Assembly: GCA_963834875.1 (NCBI GenBank)
Contig: CAWIDG010000029.1
Location: 53,868 to 117,867, forward strand
Reading direction: 5' to 3'
DNA: 64,000 nt
From: DATAGF01 sp963834875
GTDB taxonomy: Bacteria; Actinomycetota; Thermoleophilia; Miltoncostaeales; Miltoncostaeaceae
The translations under genes and the position numbers were made by a program. The notes under the pieces were generated by a model. It saw only the letters and a list, made by a program, of their open reading frames with translations, had not been told where the DNA came from and ran no database searches. Shown here in pieces: positions 17,791 through 27,022 of this stretch (its first letter is position 1; every line of letters begins with the position of its first letter).

Positions 17791-18723
17791 ATGCCCCGGA
17801 GCACCAATCCGCTCGTCAGAGTCCGGAAACTGGGAGCGATCACCGCGATCGGCGTCCTGGGGATCGGCGGCACCGGGATCGCGCTCGGTGCGGTGTCCCA
17901 CCAGACGGGCACCGCCTTCACCTGTGACGGCAAGCAGGCCAACGTCGTCGGCACGAACGGCAACGACACGCCTCGGCGGCACGCCCGGCGACGACGTGAT
18001 CGTCGCCCTCGAGGGCAACGACGTCGTCAACTCGAGCCCGGGCAACGACGTCATGTGCCTCGGCGGCGGCAATGACCGCGCGCCGCTCGGCGGGCCCGGC
18101 AACAACCGGATCTTCGGCGAGGCCGGCAACGACCGCATCAGCGCCGGTGCCGGCAACGACTTCGCGGACGGCGGCAGCGGCAACGACCGCCTCGACATGG
18201 GCGCCGGCGACGACGTCGGCTCCGGCCAGGCCGGCCGCGACCTGCTCGACCTCGGCCTCGGCGGCGACGTCGGCGACGGCGGCGACGGCAACGACCGGAT
18301 CCTCGGTCGCGACGGCAACGACAGCCGGCTGACCGGCGACAAGGGCATCGACACGATCGACGGCGGCGAGGGCCGCGACACCATGCTCGGCGGCACCGGC
18401 GGCGACGTGATGGTCGGCGCGGCGGGCCTCGACAACATGACCGGCGGGCGCCGGCGCGGACTCGATGTCCGGCAACGAGGGCGACGACCAGATCGGGAGC
18501 GGCCCCGGCGACGACCTGGTCAACGGCGGCCCCGGCGACGGACCGCGTCCAGGCCGACGAGGGCGACGACACCGTCATCGGCGAGCGGGGCGACGACCGT
18601 CTGGCCGGCGGTCGTGGCAACGACGAGCTCGACGGCGGCCGGGGGCGCGACAACGCCAACGGGGGCCTGGACACTGACTCGTGCCGCAACGCCGAGGTCC
18701 GGGTCAGCTGCGAGACGAGCTAG
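17791..18723 (+). CDS. Secreted RTX-type calcium-binding repeat protein (three frameshifts)
   Basis: About 309 residues. An N-terminal signal peptide-like segment (KLGAITAIGVLGIGGTGIALGA) is followed by FTCDGKQANVVGTNGNDTL and at least twenty nonapeptide repeats of the GGxGxDxΦx kind (GGSGNDRLD, GGEGRDTML, GGPGDD), which form calcium-filled beta-rolls. It ends with a CRNAEVRVSC pair of cysteines. AGGAGG stands 7 nt before the ATG. Extra bases near 17970, 18448 and 18538 interrupt the frame. Probably cell-surface or extracellular; no catalytic domain is visible. Confidence 0.88.
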
Positions 18724-18734
18724 CCCGCGGAGCA

Positions 18735-18768
18735 GCCTCTCCCTGGCGCCCTCGCGTCAGGGAGAGGC
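18735..18768. terminator. Hairpin between convergent genes
   Basis: GCCTCTCCCTG and CAGGGAGAGGC form a perfect 11-bp stem around a 12-nt loop, without a T tract. It lies between the RTX gene and the convergent glycosidase gene and includes the latter's stop codon, so it may serve both strands. Confidence 0.6.
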
Positions 18769-20013
18769 GCCCTCGGCGCGCAGCAGGCAGTCCAGCGCCA
18801 TCGCGCTGACGCCGAAGGCCCGCGCGCCCATCCCGCTCCCCGTGCGCGGGTCGTAGTACTCGCGAAAGCCCTCGCGCAGCACCAGCGCGGCCGTACGCCC
18901 GGCGAGGTCCCGGGCCTCCGCTACGCGGCCGGCGCGCAGCAGGCCGTCGACCGCGAAGCGCGCGGCGAACAGCCAGGTCGGCCCGCGCCAGTAGCGACGG
19001 ATCGGCCACCCGGTCTCGCCGGGCCGGAAGCTCGGCTCCTCGGCGCTCACGCTCGGCACCGGGAAGGGGAGCCAGAAGCGGCGCGGGTCGAGCAACTGGC
19101 CCTCGGCCAGCCGCCGCGCGACCTCCTCGGGAAGCCGCGGGAGCGCGAGGGGCGCCAGCCCCGCCCAGGTCGCGACCCGCAGCGGCCGCCCGTCCGGCCC
19201 GCGTGGGAAGAACATGCCCCGCTCGGGGTCCCACAGCCGCTCCACGAGCGCGGCCGTGACCCGCTCGGCCCGCTCCTCCGCGCCGGGCTCGCCGAGGCGG
19301 GCCATGCCCTCCCACGCCAGGCCCCACGCCGCGTTGACCAGGGCGTCCACGGCGTGGAAGCCACCGTCCGCGACGACCCGCCGGTACGAGAACCGCCGGC
19401 GCCGGTTGAACCGGAGCAGCAGCAGGAACCCCGGGTACGGGTGGGTGCGCCAGCCGAGCGGGGCGTCGTAGGCCGGCGTGGCGTCGAGCCCCGACTCGTC
19501 GGGCTGGAGGATCCCGAGCAGGCCGTCCGCGCCGGCCCGCTCGCGGTCGAGCCACGCGTGGAAGCGGCGCAGCGCGGGCAGGCCCTCCGTCCGGAAGCCC
19601 GGGTCGTCGGGCGAGCGGTCGGCGACCTCGGCCCAGGCCCACGCCAGGAGCGGCGGCTGGATCGTGGCCGTCGAGCGGTCGGAGCGCCGGATGAGGTTGT
19701 AGGTGAAGGCGCGCGCCAGGCGCACGCGGCCGCTCCAGAAGACCGTGTGGCCGATCAGGCCGTCCGGCCGCTGGGCCGCGGCGAGCGTCCGCAGCTCGCG
19801 CCGCGCCCGGGAGGGGTCGATGTGGCTCCACGCCACGGCGTGCAGGCACGAGTCCCAGAAGAACTGATCGGGGAACTTGGCGCGGTCGGGGCGCGTGTAG
19901 CCGTACTCCGTGCCACTTGGCGTGCGGCCCTCGCGCCAATTGGCGCGCAGGAGCCGAGCGACCGCGTCGCGCAGCCGCCCGGCGTCCCCCGCGCGGCTGG
20001 GGCGCGCGCTCAC
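18757..20013 (-). CDS. GH63-like (MGH1-like) glycoside hydrolase
   Basis: A 418-residue (alpha/alpha)6-barrel enzyme related to mannosylglycerate hydrolase, trehalase and the MGH1-like part of amylo-alpha-1,6-glucosidases. Typical elements are QFFWDSCLHAVAW near residue 50, TATIQPPLLAWAW, a YWRGPTWLF segment and EYYDPRTGSGMGARAFGVSA near the end. No signal peptide, so it is likely cytosolic, acting on a compatible solute or storage glycan. The frame is intact. The exact substrate cannot be told from sequence alone. Confidence 0.85.
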   Translation of the reverse strand: MSARPSRAGDAGRLRDAVARLLRANWREGRTPSGTEYGYTRPDRAKFPDQFFWDSCLHAVAWSHIDPSRARRELRTLAAAQRPDGLIGHTVFWSGRVRLARAFTYNLIRRSDRSTATIQPPLLAWAWAEVADRSPDDPGFRTEGLPALRRFHAWLDRERAGADGLLGILQPDESGLDATPAYDAPLGWRTHPYPGFLLLLRFNRRRRFSYRRVVADGGFHAVDALVNAAWGLAWEGMARLGEPGAEERAERVTAALVERLWDPERGMFFPRGPDGRPLRVATWAGLAPLALPRLPEEVARRLAEGQLLDPRRFWLPFPVPSVSAEEPSFRPGETGWPIRRYWRGPTWLFAARFAVDGLLRAGRVAEARDLAGRTAALVLREGFREYYDPRTGSGMGARAFGVSAMALDCLLRAEGASP

Positions 20014-20020
20014 GCGCCCC

Positions 20021-20026
20021 AGCCTA
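20021..20026 (-). promoter_or_regulatory. Candidate leaderless -10 box TAGGCT
   Basis: On the minus strand TAGGCT is followed by 7 nt and the GTG of the glycosidase gene at 20013, the same geometry as elsewhere in this window. Confidence 0.5.
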
Positions 20027-20038
20027 TGGCACGCGCTC

Positions 20039-22591
20039 CTACTCGTACTGGAGCGCGTTGAGCACGTCGAGCCGGCTGGCCCGCCGCGCCGGCGCGATGG
20101 CCGCGAGCACCCCGACGGCCGCCGCGACCAGCGCGAAGACCACCAGGCTCCCGACCGGGACCGCCAGCTCGACGCCGTAGTCCGAGAGCGACGCGGTGAC
20201 GACCGCGGCCAGGGCGACGCCCAGCGGCAGCCCCAGCGCCGCGCCGATCAGGGCCGTGACGACGCTCTCGCCGCGGACCATCCGCCGGGCCTGGCGGCGG
20301 GTCATGCCGACCGCGCGCAGCATGCCGATCTCGCGCGTGCGCTCGTGGACGGCGAGGACCATGGTGTTGACCATCCCGAGCAGGCTCACCACCACGGAGA
20401 GGGCCAGCAGGACGTGGAGCAGGTTGAGGATCGTGGACAGGTCCGCCGCGTACTCCTCGGTGAAGCCCGCGACGGTCATCACGTCGGCGTCCGGGAACGC
20501 CGCCAGGGACGACTCGAGCGCCGCCGCGCCGGCCTCCGACGCCGCCCTCGCCCCGGAGGCGAAGACGTACGTGTCCACCGCCCGCGGGAAGGCCGAGTCG
20601 AACGCCTCCTGCGAGACGAGCGCCGTGCCGAGCAGCGATGACAGGCGCGGCGGGTCGTAGACGCCGGTGACGGTGCGCTGCAGCCGGTCACCGGAGGGGC
20701 TCACGATGGCGAGCGGCGAGCCGATCGCCAGGTCGTGGTCCTCGGCGAAGGACCGCTCGACCACGACGCCGTCGCCGTCGAGCGTGGCGAGCGCCGCGTC
20801 CGAGCCCTCGGTCCAGGTGAAGCGGTAGACCGAGGCGATCGTCGCCGGGTCGACCCCCGCGACGTACTGCTCCGAGCCCTCGACCAGCCCCTCGTCCCCG
20901 CGGACGCTGCTCACCGTGCCGGCGTCCGGCGAGGCGGCGAGGGCGCGCCCGACGGCCGCCGGGAGCGGGTCCGAGCCGTTGGTGGAGGTGACGACGTAGC
21001 CGGCCCCCAGCTGGCGCTCGACGCCCTTCTCGGTGCTGTCGAGCAGCCCCGCGCCGAACGCGCTGACGAAGGTCACGAGCGCGAGCCCGACCATCAGCGC
21101 CGCGGCGGTCGAGGCCGTCCGCGCCGGGTTGCGGACCGCGTTCTGGCGGGCCAGGCCGCCCGCCGCGCCCAGTCGCGCGATCGGCCAGCCGACGAGCGCA
21201 GCGATCGGGCGCACGAGCCGCGACGAGGTCATCGCGACGCCGACGAACAGCAGCACCGCGCCCGCGCCGAACGCGAGCAGGCCGCCGTCGCGCCACACGC
21301 CGAGGGCGAGGAGGGCCCCCCCGCCGGCGACGGCCGCCAGGGCGACGGCCGGGCCGAGCCGCGACAGCCGGCCCGCCGGCAGCGCGGCGCCCTCGCGGAC
21401 GGCCGCGATCGGCGGCACGCGCGTCGCCCGGACGGCGGGCACGAGGCCGGCCAGCAGGGTGATCAGCGTGCCCACGAGCAGGGACACGACCACGGTGCGG
21501 GTCGCGAAGACCATGTCGCCCTGCGGCATGGTGAGGCCGACGCTGCCGAACAGCGCGGTGAGGCCGTTCGCGAGCGCGACGCCGAGCGCGAGCCCGACGA
21601 GCGACGCCGCGAGGCCGATGACCCCGGCCTCGGCGATCACCGAGCGCAGCACCTGGCGCCGCGACGCCCCGAGGGTGCGCAGGGTCGCGAGCTCGCGCGA
21701 GCGCTGGGCGACCGTGATCGAGAGCGTGTTGAAGATCACGAAGGCGCCCACGAACAGCGCGACGCCCCCGAAGGCCAGCAGGGTGCCGCGGATGAAGGTG
21801 ATGCCCTCGGACACGACCTCCTTGTCGCTCGCGGCCTGCTCCTCGCCGGTCGCCAGCTCGGCGCCGGGCGGCAGGACCGCCTCGATGCGCCCGCCGAGCT
21901 CCTCGGTGGAGGTCCCCGGCGCCGCCGCCACCTGAATGGCGTCGAACCCGGTCTTGCCGAGCACCTCGCGGGCGGTGGGGACGTCGAAGAGGGCGATCGT
22001 CGCGCCCCCCATCGAGTTGAGCTCGCCGAAGCCGGCGACGCCCGTGACGGTGAACTCGCGCACCGGGCCGTCGGCGGCCACGCGGACGGTGTCGCCCACG
22101 CCGAAGTCGTGATCGGCCGCCGTGTCGGCGTCGATCACGACCTGGTCCGGGCCGGACGCCCAGGCGCCGGTCGTGAGGGTCATCGGGTTGAACCGCTCGT
22201 CGGCGGGGTCGACGCCGAAGCCGAAGCTCGGCATGTTCCCGCCGATGACCTCGCCCTCGCGGTCGAGGATCTTGGCGGTGTTGCCGGTGCCGGAGAAGTC
22301 GACCAGGCTGCCGGACGCCGCCTCGACGCCCGGGAGGGCCTCGATGCGGGGCAGGAGCTCGGCCGAGACGGTCGGCGTCCCGGCGAACGACCCGTCAACG
22401 ACCGACTCGCCGCGGACGACGAGGTCGGTCTGGGTGTACGAGCTGCTGAAGATGCTCGTGAAGGCTCGGTCGATGGTGTCGGTGAGGATGAGACTCCCCG
22501 CGATCATGGCCACGCCGAGCACGACCGCGAGGGCCGTGAGGGCGGCGCGCACGCGGCGCCCCGCCATGCTCTTGAGGGCGACCCAGGTCAT
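20039..22591 (-). CDS. MacB/FtsX-type ABC transporter permease
   Basis: An 850-residue permease with two FtsX domains, each followed by or framed with helices, and two large extracytoplasmic MacB-type domains. N-terminal SMAGRRVRAALTALAVVLGVAMIAG is the first helix; IFNTLSITVAQRSRELATLRTLGASRRQ and NTMVLAVHERTREIGMLRAVGMTRRQ are the two FtsX motifs. Start ATG overlaps the ATPase stop (ATGA). The frame is intact. It forms a mechanotransmission-type exporter with the preceding ATPase, likely under control of the divergent two-component system. Confidence 0.93.
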   Translation of the reverse strand: MTWVALKSMAGRRVRAALTALAVVLGVAMIAGSLILTDTIDRAFTSIFSSSYTQTDLVVRGESVVDGSFAGTPTVSAELLPRIEALPGVEAASGSLVDFSGTGNTAKILDREGEVIGGNMPSFGFGVDPADERFNPMTLTTGAWASGPDQVVIDADTAADHDFGVGDTVRVAADGPVREFTVTGVAGFGELNSMGGATIALFDVPTAREVLGKTGFDAIQVAAAPGTSTEELGGRIEAVLPPGAELATGEEQAASDKEVVSEGITFIRGTLLAFGGVALFVGAFVIFNTLSITVAQRSRELATLRTLGASRRQVLRSVIAEAGVIGLAASLVGLALGVALANGLTALFGSVGLTMPQGDMVFATRTVVVSLLVGTLITLLAGLVPAVRATRVPPIAAVREGAALPAGRLSRLGPAVALAAVAGGGALLALGVWRDGGLLAFGAGAVLLFVGVAMTSSRLVRPIAALVGWPIARLGAAGGLARQNAVRNPARTASTAAALMVGLALVTFVSAFGAGLLDSTEKGVERQLGAGYVVTSTNGSDPLPAAVGRALAASPDAGTVSSVRGDEGLVEGSEQYVAGVDPATIASVYRFTWTEGSDAALATLDGDGVVVERSFAEDHDLAIGSPLAIVSPSGDRLQRTVTGVYDPPRLSSLLGTALVSQEAFDSAFPRAVDTYVFASGARAASEAGAAALESSLAAFPDADVMTVAGFTEEYAADLSTILNLLHVLLALSVVVSLLGMVNTMVLAVHERTREIGMLRAVGMTRRQARRMVRGESVVTALIGAALGLPLGVALAAVVTASLSDYGVELAVPVGSLVVFALVAAAVGVLAAIAPARRASRLDVLNALQYE

Positions 22592-23367
22592 CGCGTCACC
22601 TCCGCCAGCGCGTCCAGGACCTCGGTCTGGCTCGAGGGGCCCTGGGTGCGGACGATGCGGCCGTCCGCCAGGAACACGATCCGGTCGGCGATGGTCGCCG
22701 CCGTCGCGTCGTGGGTCACCATGACGGTGGTCTGGCCGTGGTCGTCGGCCGAGCGGCGCAGCAGCTCGAGGATCTCGGCGCCGGAGCGCGAGTCGAGGTT
22801 GCCGGTCGGCTCGTCGGCGAACATCACCGTCGGCCGGGCGAGCATCGCGCGGGCGATGGCGACGCGCTGCTGCTGACCGCCGGAGAGCTGGGCCGGCCGG
22901 TGGTGCCGACGCTCGCTCAGCCCGACCGCGGCGATCACCTCGTCCCGCCACGCGCGCTTGGGACGATGGCCGGCGATCCGGCCGGGGAGGGTGATGTTCT
23001 CCTCGGCCGTCAGGGTCGGCAGCAGGTTGAAGAACTGGAAGACGAAGCCGACGTGGCGCCGGCGCAGCTTGGTGAGGGCGGTGTCGCCCATCGACGTGAT
23101 CTCCTGGCCGGCGATCCAGGCGCTGCCGGAGGTGGGCCGGTCGAGGCCGGCGAGGACGTGCATGAGGGTGGACTTGCCGGAGCCGGACGGCCCCATCACG
23201 GCGACGAGCTCGCCCTCGGCGACCGAGAGCGAGACGCCGGCCAGGGCGTCGACCGCGGTCTCGCCGTCGCCGTAGCGGCGGACGAGGTCGCGGCCGACGA
23301 CCGCCTGACGGGGAGCGGGCTCCACGTCGTGCGGAGATCGAGCGAGGGCGGGAGATGCGGTGGTCAC
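22588..23367 (-). CDS. MacB/LolD-type ABC transporter ATPase
   Basis: A 259-residue ATPase of the LolD/MacB/BceA group: Walker A GPSGSGKSTLMH, LSGGQQQRVAIARA signature, Walker B FADEPTGNLDS and MVTHD switch. First gene of the two-gene exporter operon. The upstream 215 bp are shared with the divergent histidine kinase gene and contain a palindromic operator candidate. Confidence 0.95.
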   Translation of the reverse strand: MTTASPALARSPHDVEPAPRQAVVGRDLVRRYGDGETAVDALAGVSLSVAEGELVAVMGPSGSGKSTLMHVLAGLDRPTSGSAWIAGQEITSMGDTALTKLRRRHVGFVFQFFNLLPTLTAEENITLPGRIAGHRPKRAWRDEVIAAVGLSERRHHRPAQLSGGQQQRVAIARAMLARPTVMFADEPTGNLDSRSGAEILELLRRSADDHGQTTVMVTHDATAATIADRIVFLADGRIVRTQGPSSQTEVLDALAEVTR

Positions 23368-23509
23368 GGGATGCCTCCTGGGTGGAGTGGTGCCGATGCC
23401 GCGACGCTATGGGCGCCGCCGCGCCGGGCCATCGCCCGCGCTCCCGATCCGGACACTCCCCGGCGGATGGACTTCGCGGGCCCCGCGCCCGCCCGCCGGA
23501 GGGGCTCCG

Positions 23510-23525
23510 TCATCCCCGGGGATGA
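23510..23525. promoter_or_regulatory. 16-bp perfect palindrome, candidate response-regulator operator
   Basis: TCATCCCCGGGGATGA is identical to its reverse complement. It is centred in the intergenic region between the ABC exporter operon and the kinase/regulator operon, 45 nt before the kinase -10 candidate. NarL-type regulators bind such inverted repeats as dimers. Binding by the neighbouring regulator is an inference. Confidence 0.6.
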
Positions 23526-23569
23526 GGCGGACCATCCGCGCGGCCGATGGCGCGCTCCGGCGGGCGGAG

Positions 23570-23575
23570 TAGCGT
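23570..23575 (+). promoter_or_regulatory. Candidate leaderless -10 box TAGCGT
   Basis: TAGCGT is followed by 7 nt and the ATG at 23583 of the histidine kinase gene. Confidence 0.5.
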
Positions 23576-23582
23576 CCCGTCC

Positions 23583-24744
23583 ATGAGGCTCCGGCGTCCG
23601 ATCGAGGGCTACGCCGTCGATCTCCTGCTGGCGGCGATGATCGTCGTCGCCGTCCTCGAGGTCTGGCTCAACGAGGAGGTCCAGGGCTCGCCGTGGCTGC
23701 TGACGCTCTTCGCGCTCGCGGCGGGGCTGCCGCTGTTCGCCCGCCGCCGCTTCCCGGTGGCGGCGCCGGCCGCGACCGTCGCGGTGGTCGCGGTACAGGC
23801 GGCCATCTGGGACCACTCGGTCCCCTACACGTTCGGCATCTACGTGATCGTCCTGATCGCGGCGGCCCAGTTCGGCTTCCTGGGCCTGACGCGGGCCGGC
23901 CTCGGCGGGGCCGCGCTGGTCGCCCTGGCGATCGCCTTCGTCGGGGTCTCGCGACCCCGAAGGGTCGACGAGCGACTATCTCTTCGTGCTCGCGATCGCC
24001 GTCATCGCCTGGCTGATCGGCTTCGCGTTCCACGAGCGCAACCGGCGCACGGAGGAGCTCACCGCGCGCGCCGAGCGCGCCGAGCGTGCGCGCGAGACCG
24101 AGGCGCGGGCGGCGGCCGCCGAGGAGCGGGCCCGGATCGCGCGCGAGATGCACGACGTCGTGGCCCACAGCCTGAGCGTCATGGTCGTGCAGGCCAACGC
24201 GGCCGAGGCCATGCTCGACGCCGATCCCGAGCGCGCCCGCCGCCCGCTGGCCGCGGTGCAGCAGACCGGCCGCGGCGCCCTGACCGAGCTGAGGCGCATG
24301 CTCGGCGTCCTGCGTGAGATGGCCGACGAGAGCCCGTCACTCGCGCCCCAGCCGGGCCTGGCCGGGCTCGACGAGCTGGCCCGCCAGATGCGCGAGGCGG
24401 GGCTGCCCGTCAGCGTGCGGGTGGAGGGCGAGCCGCGGTCGCTGCCGCCGGGCATCGACCTGTCGGCCTACCGCATCGTGCAGGAGGGCCTGACCAACGC
24501 CCTGAAGCACGCCGGCCCGGCGACGGCCGAGGTGCTCGTCCGCTACGGGGAGCGCGAGGTCGAGGTCGAGGTCCGCGACGACGGCCGCGGCCGCGAGCCC
24601 GCGTCGAACGGCGGCGGCCACGGCCTGATCGGCATGCGCGAGCGCGTGGCCCTCTACGGCGGCGAGCTCGCGGCCGGCCCGCGTCCGGAGGGCGGCTTCG
24701 CCCTGAGCGCCCGGCTCCCCCTCGAGGTCATCGGCTCGGCGTGA
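23583..24744 (+). CDS. DesK/NarL-type sensor histidine kinase (frameshift)
   Basis: About 386 residues: N-terminal membrane sensor with about five helices, then a HisKA_3 dimerisation domain with the phospho-acceptor in REMHDVVAHSLSVMVVQA, and a HATPase_c domain (IVQEGLTNALKHA, DDGRG, HGLIGMRERV). An extra C near 23957 (GACCCCGAAGG) interrupts the frame between helices 4 and 5. The stop overlaps the regulator start. It probably senses envelope or antibiotic stress, as usual for kinases next to MacB-like exporters (inference). Confidence 0.92.
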
Positions 24745-25418
24745 CCGCCGCGCCGCCGATCCGGGTCGTGATCGCCGACGACCAGGCGCTCGTGCGAGAC
24801 GGGTTCGGCATGATCCTCGACGCCCAGCCGGACATCGAGGTCGTCGCCGAGGCCGCCGACGGCCGCGAGGCGATCGAGACCGCGCGCGAGGTGCGTCCGG
24901 ACGTCGTGCTGATGGACATCCGCATGCCCGGGGTCGACGGCATCGAGGCCACGCGGCGCCTGACCGCTGACGGCGAGGGGGCGCCCCGCATCCTCATGCT
25001 GACCACGTTCGACCAGAACGAGTACGTCTACGAGGCCATGAAGGCGGGGGCGAGCGGCTTCCTGCTGAAGGACGTCCGTCGCGAGGAGCTCGTGAACGCC
25101 GTGCGGGTGGTCGCCGCGGGCGACGCCCTCCTGGCTCCCACGCTCACGAGGCGCCTGATCGAGGACTTCGTCAGGCGGCCGCCGCCCGGAGCGGCGCCGG
25201 CCGGCCCGATCGCCGACCTCACCGACCGCGAGAGCGAGGTCCTCCGCCTGGTCGCGCGCGGGCTCTCGAACGCCGAGATCGCCGCGGAGCTCGTCGTGAG
25301 CGAGGCGACCGTCAAGACCCACGTCGCCCGGATACTCTCCAAGCTCGGCCTGCGCGACCGCATCCAGGCGGTGGTGCTGGCCTACGAGTCGGGGTTCGTG
25401 CAACCCGGGGAGGTGTGA
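24741..25418 (+). CDS. NarL/FixJ-family response regulator
   Basis: A 225-residue regulator: receiver domain with IADDQ acidic pocket, phospho-acceptor Asp in DVVLMDIRMPG, conserved Thr in MLTTF and Lys in FLLKD; a C-terminal LuxR helix-turn-helix (LTDRESEVLRLVARGLSNAE, then SEATVKTHVARILSKLGLRD). GTG start overlaps the kinase stop. Probable target: the palindrome between the two divergent operons. Confidence 0.95.
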   Translation: MTAAPPIRVVIADDQALVRDGFGMILDAQPDIEVVAEAADGREAIETAREVRPDVVLMDIRMPGVDGIEATRRLTADGEGAPRILMLTTFDQNEYVYEAMKAGASGFLLKDVRREELVNAVRVVAAGDALLAPTLTRRLIEDFVRRPPPGAAPAGPIADLTDRESEVLRLVARGLSNAEIAAELVVSEATVKTHVARILSKLGLRDRIQAVVLAYESGFVQPGEV

Positions 25419-25420
25419 GG

Positions 25421-25582
25421 GTGCGGCGCATCACCGAGGACGACCTCACCCTCGTCGACGCGACGGGGGAGCGCTATCCGCCTCGGGTCGTGGCGCTGAG
25501 GCTGCTGGACACGGCCGTGAGGTTCGTGCTCCTGACGGGGCTCCTGTTCGTGATCGGGCTGTGCTGGGAGGCGTTCGCCTGA
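25421..25582 (+). CDS. Small single-helix membrane protein
   Basis: A 53-residue frame starting with GTG 3 nt after the regulator stop. It has a charged N-terminus (RRITEDDLTLVDATGERYPP) and one hydrophobic helix (FVLLTGLLFVIGLCW). The tight spacing to the two-component operon, and overlap with the next small gene, support a real gene. No family recognised. Confidence 0.6.
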   Translation: MRRITEDDLTLVDATGERYPPRVVALRLLDTAVRFVLLTGLLFVIGLCWEAFA

Positions 25583-25797
25583 GCGCACCCGATCCCGGGG
25601 ACGAGATCGAGCTCGAGGTCCTGGGCCTGGGCCGGGTGACGGCGGTCGTGGAGCGCGTGGACGAGCTGGTGCAGGAGGGCGTCCGCGGCCTGGGCTGGCG
25701 GGTGGTCCTCCTGCTGCCGGACGGCTCGCGCGCCCACGGCATCAAGCGCGGCAACGCCCGGCTGGCGTTCCTGGACCCGCGCCACCGGGTGGCGTAA
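25561..25797 (+). CDS. Small beta-rich hypothetical protein
   Basis: Up to 78 residues from GTG 25561; a CTG at 25579 in a CTGA overlap with the previous stop is an alternative start that would remove six residues. Alternating strands (DEIELEVLGLGRVTAVVERV, then LGWRVVLLLPDGSRA) suggest a small beta-barrel. Last gene of the kinase/regulator transcription unit. Function unknown. Confidence 0.55.
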   Translation: MLGGVRLSAPDPGDEIELEVLGLGRVTAVVERVDELVQEGVRGLGWRVVLLLPDGSRAHGIKRGNARLAFLDPRHRVA

Positions 25798-26151
25798 GTG
25801 GGCCCTCCCGCGTTCCGGGATCGGCGCTCTCGGCTCAGTGATGTGACGACCATGTGGTGCATGAAGGGATCCGAGAACCACAGGCTATCCGGCGACTGAC
25901 TCTCGACGCAGGGCGTTCTCGATGCTGACCCGCGTGTCGCGGACGACGGTGCATCGCCGAGCTCGATCGGCTTGCGTGAGCCTGGCGGACGTAGACTGCG
26001 CCGAGGGCAGGAGTACGTCGCCGCCGTGGACGACCAGGAGGGGCCAGCGCTGCGGCGCCGCCATGGAGCTAGTCACGGCGCGGGGTAGTCGAGCGCCTGC
26101 GAGAGGAGACATGGACGCGACGGCCTGTGAGCCGAGCCTGCTTCGAGTGCG
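25798..26151. other. Region without a supported gene
   Basis: Composition is visibly less GC-rich than the neighbours, and frames in both directions give only arginine- and serine-rich translations without family features. Nothing here supports a gene, RNA or repeat; it may be a decayed insertion. Confidence 0.5.
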
Positions 26152-27018
26152 TCAGAGGCGCGTAGGCCGAGGCGAGACTGACATCCGGACGCGAGCTGCT
26201 GTCACGGCGTCCTCGGGAGGACGGTGCCGTCGCTGCGAGGACTTCTTCGCGTCGTCGCCGCGGGTCGCCGGTGAACGAGATGCGCGCGAGGGCGGCGCGG
26301 TCGATCCGCGGACGACGGCGGAGCTCTGTCGTGTCTCCTCGACGGGGCGACCCCCTCGCGGCGACGCGGTGCTGGACGCCGACCGACGACGTGCGTCCAT
26401 TTCCCGATGTTCGAGGGTCTCCGGCCCCCCTCCTGGAGCCGCGGGCATCAGGGGCGACGCGGGCCGTGCCGCCATGCCGCGGCGCTCGGCCAGGGCCTCC
26501 ATCAGCAGCGCGGTGTCGGCCACCGGGACGCCCGTGAGGTGGGCGTCGCGGCCCTCGAAGTCGGCCACGATCGCGACGACGGCGTTCCGGTAGCGCGCCG
26601 CGTCGCCCGCCGCGATCGCCGCGAGCGCCTCCGCCGCCCGGGCGAAGGCGTCGCCGCCTTCGCGCATGGCCTCCGCCGCCTCGGCGGCGGTGCCGTCGTC
26701 GCCCTCCACCAGGGCGGCGACCGCGAGCGCGTAGCAGGAGGTGGGGGAGTCGCACGCGCCGTCGAGCTCACCGAGCACCCAGGCGGCGCCCGCCTCGGCG
26801 TCGCCGGCCAGCACCGCCGATTTCAGGTACGCGACGAGGCGCCCGTAGCTGCGCGGCGGGGCGGCCTCCCAGGAGGAGCGGTAGAGCCCCGCGGCCTCGC
26901 GCAGGTGCCCGGCGGCGTCGTCGCGGCGCCCGTCGAACATCGCCCGGAACGCGTCGCCGTCGGCGCGGATGCCCTGGGCGAGCAGCTCGGCGTGCGGCCC
27001 GGGCTCCATCGTCGTCAT
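26152..27018 (-). CDS. Hypothetical helical-repeat protein with doubtful C-terminal tail
   Basis: A 288-residue frame. Residues 1-200 are alpha-helical and well formed (HAELLAQGIRADGDAFRAMF, then AAGLYRSSWEAAPPRSYGRL), resembling TPR-like hypothetical proteins of actinobacteria. After MAARPASPLMPA the sequence becomes low-complexity Arg/Ser/Pro-rich, so the natural stop is probably near residue 203 and the tail is read-through into altered DNA. Function unknown. Confidence 0.6.
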   Translation of the reverse strand: MTTMEPGPHAELLAQGIRADGDAFRAMFDGRRDDAAGHLREAAGLYRSSWEAAPPRSYGRLVAYLKSAVLAGDAEAGAAWVLGELDGACDSPTSCYALAVAALVEGDDGTAAEAAEAMREGGDAFARAAEALAAIAAGDAARYRNAVVAIVADFEGRDAHLTGVPVADTALLMEALAERRGMAARPASPLMPAAPGGGPETLEHREMDARRRSASSTASPRGGRPVEETRQSSAVVRGSTAPPSRASRSPATRGDDAKKSSQRRHRPPEDAVTAARVRMSVSPRPTRL

Positions 27019-27022
27019 CGGG

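Noticed and set aside
20735..22876. 713-codon plus-strand frame opposite the ABC permease
   Set aside because: Low-complexity Arg/Gly/Asp-rich translation; the minus strand has two clear FtsX domains.
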